A DNA stretch of 64,000 bases from Okapia johnstoni (GCA_024291935.2 CM044307.1:97469461-97533460); one strand, 5' to 3'; positions 22,633-34,111 are shown, counted from the stretch's first letter. Notes: generated from the letters alone by a model not told the origin. A program made the numbers and translations.

Positions 22633-22689
22633 CTAGAAGAAGAAAATCATACACATTAATTCTGGTATAAAACTGTGATAAGTGGAAAA

Positions 22690-22865
22690 TAAAACATCAA
22701 GTATACAAGGATGGAGATATCATTGTAGGCTGAGCTTATCGGGAAAATTCAATAATGGAGAAACAGATTTTGACATGGGCCTTGAAGAATGGTAAAAGTT
22801 CAGAATAAAATGAACAACAATATTCCAAGTGAAGAGGAAAAGCAAGAGCCAGGTTAAAGATATGA
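22690..22865 (-). mobile_element. Possible L2-type remnant
   Basis: 'gggccttgaagaatggtaaaag' and 'caatattccaagtgaagaggaaaagcaagagcc' resemble the antisense of an L2 or related LINE. Weak match. Confidence 0.3.
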
Positions 22866-22869
22866 GACG

Positions 22870-23150
22870 GTTCAAAATTTGAAAAGATGCTTAAACCTAC
22901 TTATAATTGATGAAATAAAATTAGATTCTTTTTCATTATTACACTGGCAAAAACTAAAGTGTGCTACCATCCAATGTTGGTACAAATGTAGGAAAACAGA
23001 TGTTCTCACTTTTGTGAATAGAATATAAATTGAAACAATTTAGGAGAGGACAATTTAATGAGAGAACATAAATAATACATAAAAAACTGTGCTTCTGAAT
23101 TTTTCATTTTTACAATAACATCTATTATTTTTATACTTATTTTTAAAAGT
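22870..23150 (+). mobile_element. Old L1M fragment
   Basis: 'ctggcaaaaactaaagtgtgctaccatccaatgttggtac' and 'gtgaatagaatataaattgaaacaatttaggagaggacaattt' follow the L1M ORF2/3' UTR pattern in sense. Confidence 0.45.
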
Positions 23151-23384
23151 CTTAGAATTATGTCTTCACAAGTCTTTTCCTTTGAGCTTTTTAACTAACA
23201 AAGCCTCCAAGATGAACTCCTATAATAATTATATACATCCAGAAGTCTCTAATAATCTAGTAATTCTTTCTTAAAACAATTAACAAAATTAAAAACAAGA
23301 AAGAGGTAGATTTCTAGTCATTTCTTGGAGTTCCTAATCATTTTCTTGTTTTTGCAAGTATAAAAGGCTGAACTGAAATATAAA

Positions 23385-23649
23385 TACAGGATGACCATCC
23401 TGTGGATACGAGTCAGCATCTTTCCCCAGCCAACCCTATCATTGTCCAATGGACTCACAAGGTTGCCACGGTGGTAGGGATGAAGGTTATGCACGGGTTC
23501 AGCAGCATGAACCTCCACTCACCAAGACCAATCTGGCTCCCCTGCTGAGTGCCAAATCTGTCTGCAACAGAGACCTACACTGAGCCCCCAATACGGCACT
23601 ATTCCCTAGGGTGATCAGCCAGCTACCTGCGACAAGTTGATTACATTGG
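23385..23649 (+). mobile_element. ERVL internal region, part 1 (pol)
   Basis: Degraded pol of an ancient class III endogenous retrovirus (ERVL/MLT2 group) in sense. The stretch leading to 'cagctacctgcgacaagttgattacattggac' precedes the integrase core. It is defective through stops and insertions. A minus-strand exon-like stretch inside it (23513-23551) was dismissed for this reason. Confidence 0.65.
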
Positions 23650-23866
23650 ACTTCTGGCTCCCCTGGTGGCTCAGATGGTAAAGAATCTGCCTGCAGTGGG
23701 GGAGACCCAGCTTCGATTCCTGGGTCAGGAAGATCACCTGGAGAAGGGAATGGCAACCTACTCCAGTATTCTTGCCTGGAGAATTCTACGGACAGAGGAG
23801 CCAGAGCCTGGAGGGCTACAGTCCATGTGGTCACAAAGAGTCAGACAAGACTTAGCAATTAACACA
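23650..23866 (+). mobile_element. Bov-tA SINE inside ERVL
   Basis: Complete sense element: 'cccctggtggctcagatggtaaagaatctgcctgcag', 'ttcgattcctgggtcagg' and 'gagtcagacaagacttagcaatt'. It breaks the ERVL just before the integrase core. Confidence 0.9.
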
Positions 23867-24328
23867 CTATCATGGAAGGGGCAGTGCTTTATTCTAGCTG
23901 AAATAGATACTTACTCTGTATATAGATTTGCCTTTTCTGCACAAAATGCTTCTGCCAAAACTACTATCCACAGACTTACAGAATGCCTTATCTACTTCCT
24001 CCTATTATTCTATAAAGCACTGCTGCTGATCAAGGAACTCATTTCACAGCAAAAAAAAAAAAAGTGTGGCAATGGCCTAGGGAATTCACTGGTCTTACTA
24101 TAATTCCTATCATCCTGAAACAGCTGGTTTGATAGAACAGTGGCATGACCTTTTGAAGACTCAGCCAGAACACCAGCCAGGTGGCAATACCTTGCACGCC
24201 TGGGCAAAGATCCCCCAAAAGTTCTATGTGCTATGAACGTCCAATATATGGTGCTGCATCTTGCATAGCCAAGATTCACAGGTCCAAGAATCAGAGAAGG
24301 AAACAGAAGTGGCACCATTTATTGGCCC
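23867..24328 (+). mobile_element. ERVL internal region, part 2 (integrase core)
   Basis: The frame at 23666-24103 runs from the SINE into ERVL sequence and reads IDTYSVYRFAF and SAKTTIHRLTECL, the first half of the retroviral integrase core. The catalytic aspartate of the first motif is present, and the second catalytic motif is altered. An A-run and a deletion follow at 24049-24064. The end, 'gccaagattcacaggtccaagaatcag', continues after the L1 insertion at 25769. Confidence 0.8.
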
Positions 24329-25768
24329 ACAAGCAAAAATTTTTATTATTACACAATATTGTGTTAGTTTCTGGTGTACAGCAAAGTGATTCAGATATAA
24401 ATATATATGTATATATACACACACACACACATATTCTTTTCTGTTATGGTTTATTGTGTGTTGTGTTAGTCACTCAGTCGTGTCTGACTCTTTGTGACCC
24501 CATGGACTGTAGCCCACCAGGCTCCTTTGTCCCTGGGATTCTCCAGGCAAGAATACTGGAGTGGGTTGCCATTTCCTTTTCCAGTTATGGTTAATTAGAG
24601 GATGTTGAATATACTTCCTTCTGCTATATAGTAGGACCTTGTTGTTTATCTATTTTATATATAGTAGTTTGTATCTGCTAAGCTCAAACTCCTCATTTAT
24701 CTGTCCCCCACTCCCTTTCCCCCTTTAGTAACCATAAGTTTGTTTTCTCTGTGAGTCTGTTTCTGTTTCGTAAGTAAGTTCATGTCCTATTTTAGATTTC
24801 ACATATAGGTGACATCATATGGTATTTCTTTTTCTGACTTACTTCACTTAGCATGATAATCTTTAGGCCCATCCATGATGCTGCAAATGGCATTATTTCA
24901 TTCTTTTTTACAGCTAAGCAGTGTTCCATTGTGTATATATACCACATCGTCTTTACCCATTCATCAGTAGATGGACATTTAGGTTGCTTCCATGTCTTGG
25001 CTATTGTAAAATGTAATTCGAGTTTTCTCCAGACATATATCCAGGAGTAGGATTCCTGGATCATATGGTAATTCTATTTTTAGTTTTCTGAGGAACCTCC
25101 ATACCGTTTTCCATAGTGGCTACAGCAACTTCCATTCTCATCAACAGTGTAGGTGGGTTCCCTTTTCTCCATATCCTCTCCAGCATTTGTCATTTGTAGA
25201 CTTTTTTTAATGATGGTCAATCTGTCCAGCATGAGGTGGTACCTCATTGTAGTTTTGATTTGCATTTCTCATACTTAGTGATCTTGAGCATTTTTTCAGT
25301 GCCTATTGGCCATCTGTATGCTTTCTTTGGAGAAATGTCTATTTAGGTCTTCTTCTCATTTTTTGTTCAGGTCGGTTTTTTGTTATTGAGTTGTTATCAG
25401 CTGTTTGTATACTTTAGAAACTAGGCCCTTTTTGGTCAAATTGTTCACAAATATTTTCCCTCGTCCCTATATTGTCTTTTCATTTTATTTACGGTTTCCT
25501 TTGCTGTGCAAAAGCTTACAAGTTCAATTAGGCTCCAGTTGTTTATTTTTGCTTTTATTTCTATAGTCTTGGGAGACTGACCTCAGAAAACATTGGTAAA
25601 CTTTATGTCAGAGTACGTTCTGCCTGTACTCTCCTCTAGGAGTTTAATGGGGTCAGGTCTTACACTGAAGTCTTCAAGTCATTGTGAGTTTATTTTTGTG
25701 TATGGTGTGAGGATGTGTTCTAACTTCATTGCTTTACATGCGGCTGTCAAGCTTTCCCGACGCCCCTC
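24329..25768 (-). mobile_element. L1 LINE in antisense, ORF2 C-terminus and 3' UTR
   Basis: 5'-truncated bovine-type L1. Reading the minus strand, 25064-24792 gives the ORF2 C-terminus (TIAKTWKQPKCPSTDEWV) and beyond it the 3' UTR ends near 24335 with the antisense terminus 'ttagtttctggtgtacagcaaagtgattc'. It is inserted into the ERVL, which resumes right after it. A Bov-A unit sits in its 3' UTR. Roughly similar flanks (cccacaagcaaaa / ccctcactagtaaaa) suggest a target duplication. Confidence 0.9.
24454..24583 (-). mobile_element. Bov-A SINE unit inside the L1
   Basis: Antisense Bov-A monomer ('gttagtcactcagtcgtgtctgactc' to 'gtgggttgccatttcc'). The flanks gttatggtt(ta) at 24443-24453 and 24584-24593 mark the duplication of L1 sequence. 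Confidence 0.9.
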
Positions 25769-26300
25769 ACTAGTAAAATGTTGCTGTTTCCTCTTCTCAT
25801 GACCTTTGCTCTGCTAGTCTAGAGGTCTTAGTCCCAAAGGAAGGAATGCTTCCACTGGACTGGAAGTGAAGCCTGCCACCTGGCCACTTTAAGCTCCCCA
25901 TGCCTCTGAATCAGTAGGCAAAGAAGGAACTTACTATGCTGGCCTGGGTAATTAACTCTAATTATCAAGGGGAGAGGGGACTACAATTCCACAACGGTGG
26001 TAAGAAGAGTATGTCAGGTTATTGGAAATCCCTAAGGGCATCTCTTAGTACTACCATATCTTATGATTAAATTCAATAGCCCAACCTAGGCAGGACTACT
26101 ACTGACTCAAACCCTTCAGAAACAAAATTTGGGTCACTCTACTAGAAAAGAACTATAGCTATCTGAGGTGCATGCTGAGGGCAATGGAATACAAAAAGGG
26201 TAGTGGAAGAAGGAATTTATAAATCTCAGATACCACTACATTACCAGTTATAGAAATGAGAATTATAACTGTTATGAGTATTTTTTCCTTATTTTATTAC
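25769..26300 (+). mobile_element. ERVL internal region, part 3 (pol end, dUTPase-type domain)
   Basis: It continues the ERVL after the L1: 'tgctctgctagtctagaggtcttagtcccaaaggaaggaatgc', 'ctgccacctggccacttt' and 'ccaagggg'-type sequence (tatcaaggggagaggggactac). In ERVL this 3' part of pol encodes a dUTPase-related domain. Stops and frameshifts make it non-functional. Confidence 0.8.
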
Positions 26301-26439
26301 GAAGTTGTATATGGTGTGTTATATATGCTGTGTATACTCATCAAACAACTAGTTTCTTCTCTCCTCTTATCATGTAACATAAGATACACTGATTTTACAT
26401 CATAGTAGCTAATTACTCTTAACTTCATATCAATATTTA
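26300..26439 (+). mobile_element. ERVL region between pol and LTR
   Basis: AT-rich stretch between the pol end and the LTR, consistent with ERVL, which lacks an env gene. Nothing coding is seen. Confidence 0.4.
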
Positions 26440-26640
26440 ACTTATAGGATATCAAGGAGAGTGAACGTCACCCAAGGACTCTGCAGCCTGCCCTGCAACT
26501 TCAGGCTTGCCAGCCCCCACAATCACATGAGCCAATTCCTTAAAATAAATACATTTCTTCTTCCCCTCTTTCTTCCTGTACATACGTTTATCTGATTCGT
26601 TCTGTTTCTCTGGAGAACCCTGACTAATAAAATAAGTGTG
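26440..26640 (+). mobile_element. MLT2-type LTR, 3' part
   Basis: 'cttgccagcccccacaatcacatgagccaattccttaaaataaat' contains the LTR polyadenylation signal, and 'ttctgtttctctggagaaccctgactaata' is the usual end of MLT2/ERVL LTRs. Its position directly after the pol remnant makes it the 3' LTR. The U3 part is largely missing. Confidence 0.75.
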
Positions 26641-27150
26641 TGTGTATTCATATCTTATCCATACAGACACAGATATATTTATCTCATTGTTCACTCTCAC
26701 CACCTGCTGTGCACTCCTCTGTATCTCCTCTCATACAAAAGCTAAAAGGATGAGAACTCCATTGTACAAATCTTTGATCTCGGAATTCTGTATGTGATTT
26801 ACATTCTGCAAATGCAATGTATTTATGCAGCATTTGGAAGGCAGAAGAGAGACAGAAACAAAGCCATTCTTCTTCTGAATGCAGCAGACACCTGGACTGT
26901 GACAGATACGAGGTTTTACAGTAATCACCGAATGCTCCCCTGCCAGCTCCCTATGTTGGCACTACCCGCAAGCCATAGCAGCAGCAGTAGTGAAAGCTGA
27001 GAACAATCTTTCAAGCTCCACATCTACAGCTTTTCCAATAAATTTTAAGAATCTAATTCCCCTTACTAGGTTTCCTTTTGCTTTAAGTACCTATAGTGAT
27101 TTGTTCTCCTCAACGAACCTGGCCTGACAAGAGTTTTTAAAACCTAATAA
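26640..27150 (+). repeat. Unclassified, possibly another LTR
   Basis: 'gcagacacctggactgtgacag', 'cttttccaataaattttaagaatc' (a polyadenylation-like signal) and 'gttctcctcaacgaacctggcctgaca' have the layout of an LTR 3' half, but I do not recognise the family. A short tgtgtgtgt run starts it. Confidence 0.3.
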
Positions 27151-27174
27151 TTAAAATATATTGTACATTAGATA

Positions 27175-27386
27175 GTAATCAGTGCGGAGAAGAAAAATTA
27201 GGAAGGGAGCCATTATATGACGTGTACAGTAATAGGGAGAATTTTTGATAAGATGAATCTAAGTCAAGATCTCAGTAACATGATGGGGTGAGCTGCTCAA
27301 GTATCTAGAAGACTCTTCTAGGCAGAAAAGAAAACAGCAAACACAAAGATCCTAAGGCAGGAGCATGAGGCATGTTTAAAGAACAG
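27175..27386 (-). mobile_element. L2 LINE, first part
   Basis: Antisense L2. 'agaaaacagcaaacacaaagatcctaaggcaggagcatgaggcatg' aligns with the conserved coding end of L2. It is interrupted at 27387 and resumes at 27664. Confidence 0.75.
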
Positions 27387-27653
27387 TACAGAGAGACTTT
27401 CTTGGTGGTCCAGTGATTAAGACTCTGTGCTTCCAATGTAGTGGGCTTGAGTTTGATACCTGGCTGGGGACTAAGATCCCACATGCTGTGCAGCATGGCC
27501 AGAAGATTAAAAAAAATAGAAAACGGCTTTTGAATTGGCTAACAAAGCAAAATTCACATTATGTAGTTTATATGCACACACCCAAAACAATACAAATGGT
27601 ACTTTATAACACAAAAGGTGAGAGTATAAAGATAAAATATTTAAAAAATTAGA
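27387..27653 (+). mobile_element. CHR-2 type SINE with an extra 3' segment
   Basis: The SINE proper is 27393-27510 ('gactttcttggtggtccagtgattaagactctgtgcttcc' to 'cagcatggccag'). An A-run and about 140 bases of unrelated sequence follow before L2 resumes. A 10-base duplication, taaagaacag, lies at 27377-27386 and 27654-27663, so the SINE and the extra piece appear to be bounded by one pair of duplicated target sites. Confidence 0.75.
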
Positions 27654-27663
27654 TAAAGAACAG

Positions 27664-28400
27664 CAAGAAGACTAATATGGCAAGTGGAATAAGGAAAAGA
27701 GCAATGAGTAATAAGAACAGAAAGATAACTGTCCTAAATCGCCAACAGCCTCATAAGACAGAAGGACTCTGGCTTACTTACACTCTGAATGAGATGGAAA
27801 GTATCTGCTGAAAAGAGAGCAGAGAAGTAACAGAATATGACTTCTGCAGGATCACTCTGGCTACTGGCTGAGAAAACATTAGAAACTGGAAGACCATTGC
27901 TATAATGCAGGCTTGTGCCAGAAGAGCAGCAAGGAATGTGGCAAATAGTGCTAAATTAGTTAAATATTGTGAATATGGAGTCAAAAGGGTCTGTTAATGA
28001 ACAGATACAGGATGTGACTTGAACAAGAGAGACAGATAGAAGCATGCGTCGGGGAGTAAGACTTAGATGGTCTGTGTCCTGAGCAACGAGAAGAATGAAA
28101 CTGCCACTAACATATGCTGAGTACATTATAGGAAGACTTGAAGAGGAAAGGGCCGATTATCACAGCTCATTTTGGATATATTTACTGTGAGACGCTAGTT
28201 AGACATCTGAGTAGAGACATCAAGTGGATATAGTTAGACCTGTGACTATGAGGTTAAGGAGAAGTCAGGGTAGAAATGCAAACTGAGAGTCAGCATAGAG
28301 ATGGCATTTAAAACTATCAGACTAGTGAGATCGACTCGGGAATCAGTGTAGGCAGAAAAAAGGACAGTACAGTGCTCTGGGGTATTCAATATTAAAGAAT
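27664..28400 (-). mobile_element. L2 LINE, second part
   Basis: It continues the antisense L2: 'gcaagaagactaatatggcaag', 'tgactctgaatgagatgg'-type sequence near 27780, 'tgcaggatcactctggctact' and 'catctgagtagagacatcaagtgg'. The reverse complement corresponds to the RT and its C-terminal part. Confidence 0.8.
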
Positions 28401-28499
28401 CAATATTTATAAAATGAATAAATCCCAATTTTTGCTTTTCAAGTTTCAGATCTACTCAATATAATCATTTTATGTAAAAACAAAATCACTCTATATAAA

Positions 28500-30097
28500 C
28501 AGCTAAAACAATTTTGAGAAAGAAGACCAAAGCTGAAGGTATCATGCTCCCTGACTTCAGACTATACTAAAAAGCTACAGTAATCAAAACAGCATGGTAC
28601 TGCCACAAAAACAAACACATAAATCAACAGAACAGAACAGGAAGCCCATAAATAAACCCACTCAACTGCAGTTAATTAACACAACAAACAAGGCGAGAAT
28701 ATACAATAGGGAGAAGACAATCTCTTCAATAAATGGTGCTGGGAAAACTAGACAGCTACGTGTAAAAGAATAAAATCAGAATATTTCCTTACACCATATA
28801 CAAAAAAAAAAAAAACCCTCAAAGTGGATTAAAGATACTGATGTTAGACCAAAACCCATAAAACTCCAGGAAGAAAACACAGGCAGAATACTCTTTGACA
28901 TAAATCATAGCAATATTTTTTGGATCTGTCTCCCAAGGCAAAGGAAATAGAAGCAAAAATAAACAAATGGGAGCTAATTAAATTTAAAAAGCTTATGCAC
29001 AGAAAAGGAAACCATTGACAAAAGGAAAAGACAACCTACAGAATGGGAGAAATTATTTGTAAATTATATGCTCAATAAGGGGTTAAAATGCTCATACAAC
29101 TCCATCCCACAAAAAATAATACCATCCAATTAAAAACTGAGCAGAAGACCTGAATACACATTTTCCCAGAAAAGACATACAGATGGCCAAGCGGCACATG
29201 GAAATATGCTGAACACTGCAAATCATCAGAGGAATGAATGCAAATCAAAACCACAACAAAATATCATCTCACAATCTGTCAGAATGGCTATTACCGAAAA
29301 ACCCCACAAATTACAAATGTGGATGAGGATGTGGAGAAAAGGGAACTCTTTTACACTACATGTAAAAGAACGCCCAAGGCTGGTGAGAATGTAAATTGGT
29401 GCAGTCACTATGAAAAACAGTATGGAGGTTCCTCAAAAAACTAAAAATGGAACTACTGTATGATCCAGCAATCCCATTCCTGAATATATATCCAAAGAAA
29501 ATAAAAATACTAACTTGAAAAGATACAGGCACTCCCGTGTTCACTGCAGTATCACTTGTAACAGCCAAGACATGGGAGCGGCCTACGTGTTCATCAGCAG
29601 ATGGATGGATGAACACACGAGATTATACACCTATCTATGTACATGATATATACATATCTGTATCTTAATGTCTCTCTCTATATGTCTATATATACACACA
29701 CACAATGGAATGTTACTTAACCATAAAAAGGAAGAAATTCTTCCATCTGTAGCAAAATGCATGAATCTAGAGAATATCTTGTTTATTGAAATGTCAGAGA
29801 CAGAAAGACAAACACTGTGTAACATCACTTATGTGTGGAATCTGAAAAATAATACAAATAAATCTTAATGCAAAACAGAAACAGACTCACAGATACAGAA
29901 AACAAATCTGTGGTTGTCAAAGGGGAGAGGTAAGGCAGAAAAAAAACAAATTAGTGGTTTGGGTTTAACAGATACAAACTACACAACAAGGATATACTGT
30001 AGAGCATAGAGAATTATAGCCATTATCTTTTAATAACCTAGGATGGAATATAATCTGTAAAAATACTGAATCACTGCACTGTACACCTGAATCTGGG
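28500..30097 (+). mobile_element. L1 LINE, ORF2 C-terminus and 3' UTR
   Basis: Sense L1 starting in ORF2 ('ctgacttcagactatactaaaaagctacagtaatcaaaacagcatggtactg'). It continues through 'ggtgctgggaaaactagacagc', 'ggatgtggagaaaagggaac' and 'tatgatccagcaatccc' into the 3' UTR. A Bov-tA breaks it at 30098 and the end follows at 30317. Confidence 0.9.
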
Positions 30098-30316
30098 CGC
30101 TTCCCCTGTGGCTCAATGGTAAAGAATCCACCTGCCAAGGCAGGAGATACAGGTTTGATCCCTGGGTTGGGAATATCCCCTGGAGAAGAAAATGGAAACC
30201 CACTCTAGTATTCTTGCCTGGGAAATTCCATGGACAGAGGAGCCTGGAAGGCCACAGTCCGTGGGGTCACAAAAGAGTCAGACACAACTTAGCAAGTGAA
30301 CAACAATATCTGAACC
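30098..30316 (+). mobile_element. Bov-tA SINE inside the L1 3' end
   Basis: 'gggcgcttcccctgtggctcaatggtaaagaatcc' to 'gagtcagacacaacttagcaagtg', inserted next to the L1 'cctgaa' terminus. A tandem 29-base duplication lies at its end. Confidence 0.9.
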
Positions 30317-30347
30317 TATAGCAAGTGAACAACAATATCTGAACCTA
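30290..30347 (+). repeat. Perfect 29-base tandem duplication
   Basis: The unit beginning tagcaagtgaacaacaatat occurs twice without a mismatch (30290-30318, 30319-30347). It spans the junction between the SINE tail and the target site, so it arose after the SINE inserted. Confidence 0.9.
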
Positions 30348-30391
30348 ATATAACATTGTAAATCAATTATACTTAAAGAAAAAATAAATTA
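30348..30391 (+). mobile_element. L1 3' terminus after the SINE
   Basis: 'atataacattgtaaatcaattatac' followed by an A-rich end closes the L1 that began at 28500. Confidence 0.75.
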
Positions 30392-30399
30392 GAAAGGGA

Positions 30400-32100
30400 A
30401 CAGGAAAAGAAAGATAATTGCCCTAAATTCCTCACAGTTGAAACTAGGAAGCTGAGATGCTACTAACACGTCAAGAAACCAAGAGTTCTTAGTATTTTCT
30501 TTGAAATCAAAGACCATAACTGAAAATGCAGAATGAAAAATCCTAGAGGGAGAGGGGGACTGACTGGAAGCTTAAAGTATAAGCGGACTCGTTTCCCCCT
30601 CTTTTAAGAGTTTAAAGCTAAAGATGCCTAAATGATAATCTGAGAATAAAAAGTACATTTTTTTTTTTAAGTTAAAACAGTGATTAAACACAGACCTAGT
30701 GGCAGTAGGCTCTAGGGAGCAGACTTGAATAGAAGAAGGGCAGTCTCCTATTTTAACTCTTTTTAAACAGTGCACGTTGCTTCTATAACCAAAAAGAATA
30801 TCTTAAGTTTTTTGTAAAATAGTACAGTGCATCACAATCCTGAAGACTTCTTTCTCCAAACTGCCAGGCTAAAGCTAGGCCTGCATCCTAATTTAAACAT
30901 AATTACTAGTTGGATTCAAAGTTATAAAGACTCTGTTCCCTCTTTCTTTGTTATCAGTACTCTAGATATTGTTTGGGGGCACTGGTGCCTCACTGTCTAC
31001 ACTTAAACTAACAAAGTTCCTAGAGAAAAAGAATGTATAAAAATCTTCTCTATTCTGGGCTTGACCTGTTATTCCAGTCACAGAAAGAATGAAGGAACAT
31101 CTACTAAGGAAGACTAATGACTTTAACATATGTCATTTAACCATAACAACTTCTTGACCTGTGTTGAATGATGGCTATCTCTGAAGGCAGTTACAACTTG
31201 CACAGATTAGATTGTGGCTCCTATCTCACAAGATGCTATTTTGTTTTGTTAAATGCTTAAGTTATAAAAACAAACATTCTCTAAAGCAAGAATGGCAAAT
31301 AGAACACACCATGCATCTAAAGATTAGCACAGCCTTCTTATGACTGGAAACTAGGATTAAATTCAATAATCTTAACCTCATTCATTGCCAATTTAAAAAA
31401 AGATTGCAAATAAGAGTAATTTGGTCTAGTTAGTCTGAACTAATCTACAGTATTTATAGTAGATTAAATTCTAAAGGAAAGTCTAATATAATGCGAAATT
31501 AATTATACAAATGTGACACATCCCAAAAAGCTAGCACCAACATGTAATTCATAAGCAGTTTGAAAACATACATATATGTGTATATGCACACCTGCACACA
31601 CACACACAGATTGCTTTATTAGAGCAGTTTATCCAAATGGCTTTCAAAGCAGGGTAGTACACATTTTTCAGAAAATGTATTCATACTTTGGCACCTATGA
31701 ATTATGTTAAGATGTTTTCCATTCTAAAAATAACAACAAGAATGACAGTGATGGTTCTAATGGAAGACTGAGAGGCAAGCAAAAAGCTGGAAAGGGCAAG
31801 AGGGAGGCACGGTTAGAGTGTAAAGCGCAAATTACCCTACTGTGGCTGTACAACCCTCGGGAGACAGAGGAGAAAGATGTGTCAGGGAGACACAAAGAGA
31901 GAAGAAATAGTCTGAGCTGTCAGATCACGTCCTGGAAAAGAGAAAGGCATGGTAAATTACCTAAAGATATAAAGTTGAAAGGAGAGAAAAAATCTAGATG
32001 ACTCCTCTTATCTGGACTTCTCTGGAGTATAAGGTATATAGGCATTTTCAAGCACTGCCCCTCCTAGAATACCCTCATTAAAAGTACTTCATTTCACAAA
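30400..32100. other. Unrecognised sequence
   Basis: No repeat or gene recognised apart from a tatatgtg/cacacaca microsatellite at about 31568-31610 and an A/T-run near 30660. Confidence 0.35.
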
Positions 32101-32103
32101 CAT

Positions 32104-32302
32104 GAGGCTTCCCTGGTGGCTCAGATGGTAAAGAAAATGCCTGTAATGCAGGAGACCCAGGTTCGATCCCTGGGTTGGAAAAATCCCCTGGAGAAGGGAA
32201 TGGCAATCCACTCCAGGATTCTTGCCTGGAAAATTCCACTGACAGAGGAGTCTGGCAGTCCATGGGGTTGCAAAGAGTTGGCAGTGACTGAGCCACTTTC
32301 AC
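32104..32302 (+). mobile_element. Bov-tA SINE
   Basis: Sense element: 'aggcttccctggtggctcagatggtaaag', 'ccaggttcgatccctgggttgg' and 'gacagaggagtctggcagtccatgggg'. Confidence 0.93.
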
Positions 32303-32519
32303 ATGTGTGTCTATTTCGTAAAGTCATTATAAGCTAGTTTGCATTTATCTAATGACTGCCTAACAACACATTAAAGCCCAATCGTTTAGTTAAATTCTGA
32401 ACTAGAAAGGTGTCCAAATACTTGTTATATCTCTGATTTGGCAAATTCATTAAACAGTTCAACTAGATGCACTCTTTTAGACAGATGTATGTATGTGTGT
32501 ATTTCAGATATATTTGGTC

Positions 32520-33300
32520 TTCATCCACCGTTCCTTGTTCACAGCTCCCAAAACCTTTGGAATTTTCTGAGCACAAAAAAGGGGGTGGTGGAGGATAATA
32601 TTTGATCTCTTGCCCTCAGTCCCTGAAAACTCTTCAGGGAAGGTGACTTTTGGATCTCACCCAAGGGTAGGGGCTGGTTGCCAGGAGAAGCAACCATGTG
32701 AATAGAGGGTTGGAACTTGCAGTCCCACCCCTTGATCTTCAGGGAGGAGAGAAGGGCTTGAGGTTGAATCAATTACCATTGGCCAGTGATTTAGTCAATC
32801 ATTACTATGTAATAATGCCTCCATAAACACTCCAAAGAACAGCTTTGTGGACCCCTTTTTTCCAGAGAGCTTCCACCTCTGGTAAACAGACTCTTTGTTA
32901 TGCTACCATGCTGAGCCCCAAGCTTCCTAAGAACAGAAACTCCTTCATTCAGGATCCTGTGCTATGTATATGTTCATCTGGCTGCTGATTCATATCCTTA
33001 GATATCCATTTATAATACATCAGTAATCTAGTAAGTAAACATATTTTTGAGTTCTGAGAGTCATTCTAGCAAACTAGTCAAACCCAACAATGGGGCATGG
33101 GAACCTCTGACTTAGAGCCAGAAGTTCAAATAACAACTTAGACATGCAACTGGCATCTGAAGTGGAGAATGGGCCTGTGGGACCGAGCCCTTTACCTGTG
33201 GAATATGACTCTATTTCCAGGTACACAGAATTAGAAATCAGGAGAATTCTCAGATGTCTTGCTGGTGTCGAAGAATTAATTGCTTGTTGGACTGGGGAAG
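32520..33300 (+). mobile_element. ERV-type LTR, family not assigned
   Basis: 'ccccttgatcttcagggaggagag', 'tcaatcattactatgtaataatgcctccataaac', 'ataatacatcagtaatctagtaagtaaac' (probable poly-A region) and 'ctgagagtcattctagcaaa ... gggcatgggaacctctgac' have the layout of an LTR I recognise only as a general mammalian ERV repeat. The frame at 33144-33587 is a chance frame across it. Confidence 0.5.
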
Positions 33301-33504
33301 CCTACACACACACACATGATGGCATCAGGTCTGGGAGACCTTTTCAATCCATACAAGTGACAATGGTTACTAATAAAAAGCACAAAGAAAAAGGTACAAA
33401 AGATTTTCTTGATTTGGTGCTTTATAAAATACACACTGTTGATGTGCAGTACAGACAAAATGACACTGCAAGCACTCTGCCCAGAGGAAAACCAGGAAAC
33501 CACT

Positions 33505-33985
33505 ACTACCAAATTTCTGACAAGGTACAAAACAAAGCTCCATATAGTCAAACTACTGGTTTTTCCAGTAGTCATGTACAGATGTAAGAGCTGGACCATA
33601 AGGAAGGCTGAGTGCTGAAGAATCGATGCTTCTGAACCGTGGTGCTAGAGAAGGCTCTTGAGAGTCCCTTGGACTGCAAGGAGATCAAACCAATCAATCC
33701 TAAAGGAATCAGCCCTGAATATTCATTGGAAGGACTGATGCCGAAGCTCCAGTACTTTGGCCACCTGATGCGAAGAACTGACTCACTGGAAAAGACCCTG
33801 ATGCTGGGAAAGATTGAAGGCAAGAGGAGAAAGGAGCCGCAGAGGATGAGATGGTTAGATAACATCACTGATTGAATGGACATGAATTTGAGCAAACTCT
33901 GGAGACAGTGAAGGACAGGGAAGCCTTGTGTGCTGCAGTCCATGGGGTCACAAAGAACTGGACACAACTTAGTGACTGAACAACA
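33505..33985 (+). mobile_element. BovB LINE, 3' end
   Basis: Sense BovB beginning downstream of the RT active site. 'ggtttttccagtagtcatgta', 'gagagtcccttggactgcaagg' and 'aaaagaccctgatgctgggaaag' are conserved in the family. It ends at 'gtgactgaacaac'. Confidence 0.9.
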
Positions 33986-34111
33986 AGAAAACAAATTCCA
34001 TTTCCCATTATGTCTGGACCAACCACTAACATACATAATTCATAATGTACGGTTTATAAACCCTTAATATCTATTGTTGCTTCACCATCATCTATATGTC
34101 CTTTGTAGGAC

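Noticed and set aside
23513..23551. Minus-strand segment with a strong acceptor (tctctgttgcag) and donor (cttg|gtgagtgg), open in all frames.
   Set aside because: It lies inside the plus-strand ERVL pol remnant, so the splice-like signals are accidental. It also shows how easily pseudo-exons arise in this window.
29640..31610. Dinucleotide-rich tracts at 29684-29704 and 31568-31610 considered as regulatory sites or arrays.
   Set aside because: Ordinary microsatellites; nothing in them suggests a CRISPR-like or other ordered array.
33144..33587. 147-residue frame that could be a small gene.
   Set aside because: It starts in an LTR-like repeat and ends in a BovB 3' end, with no domain spanning the junction.
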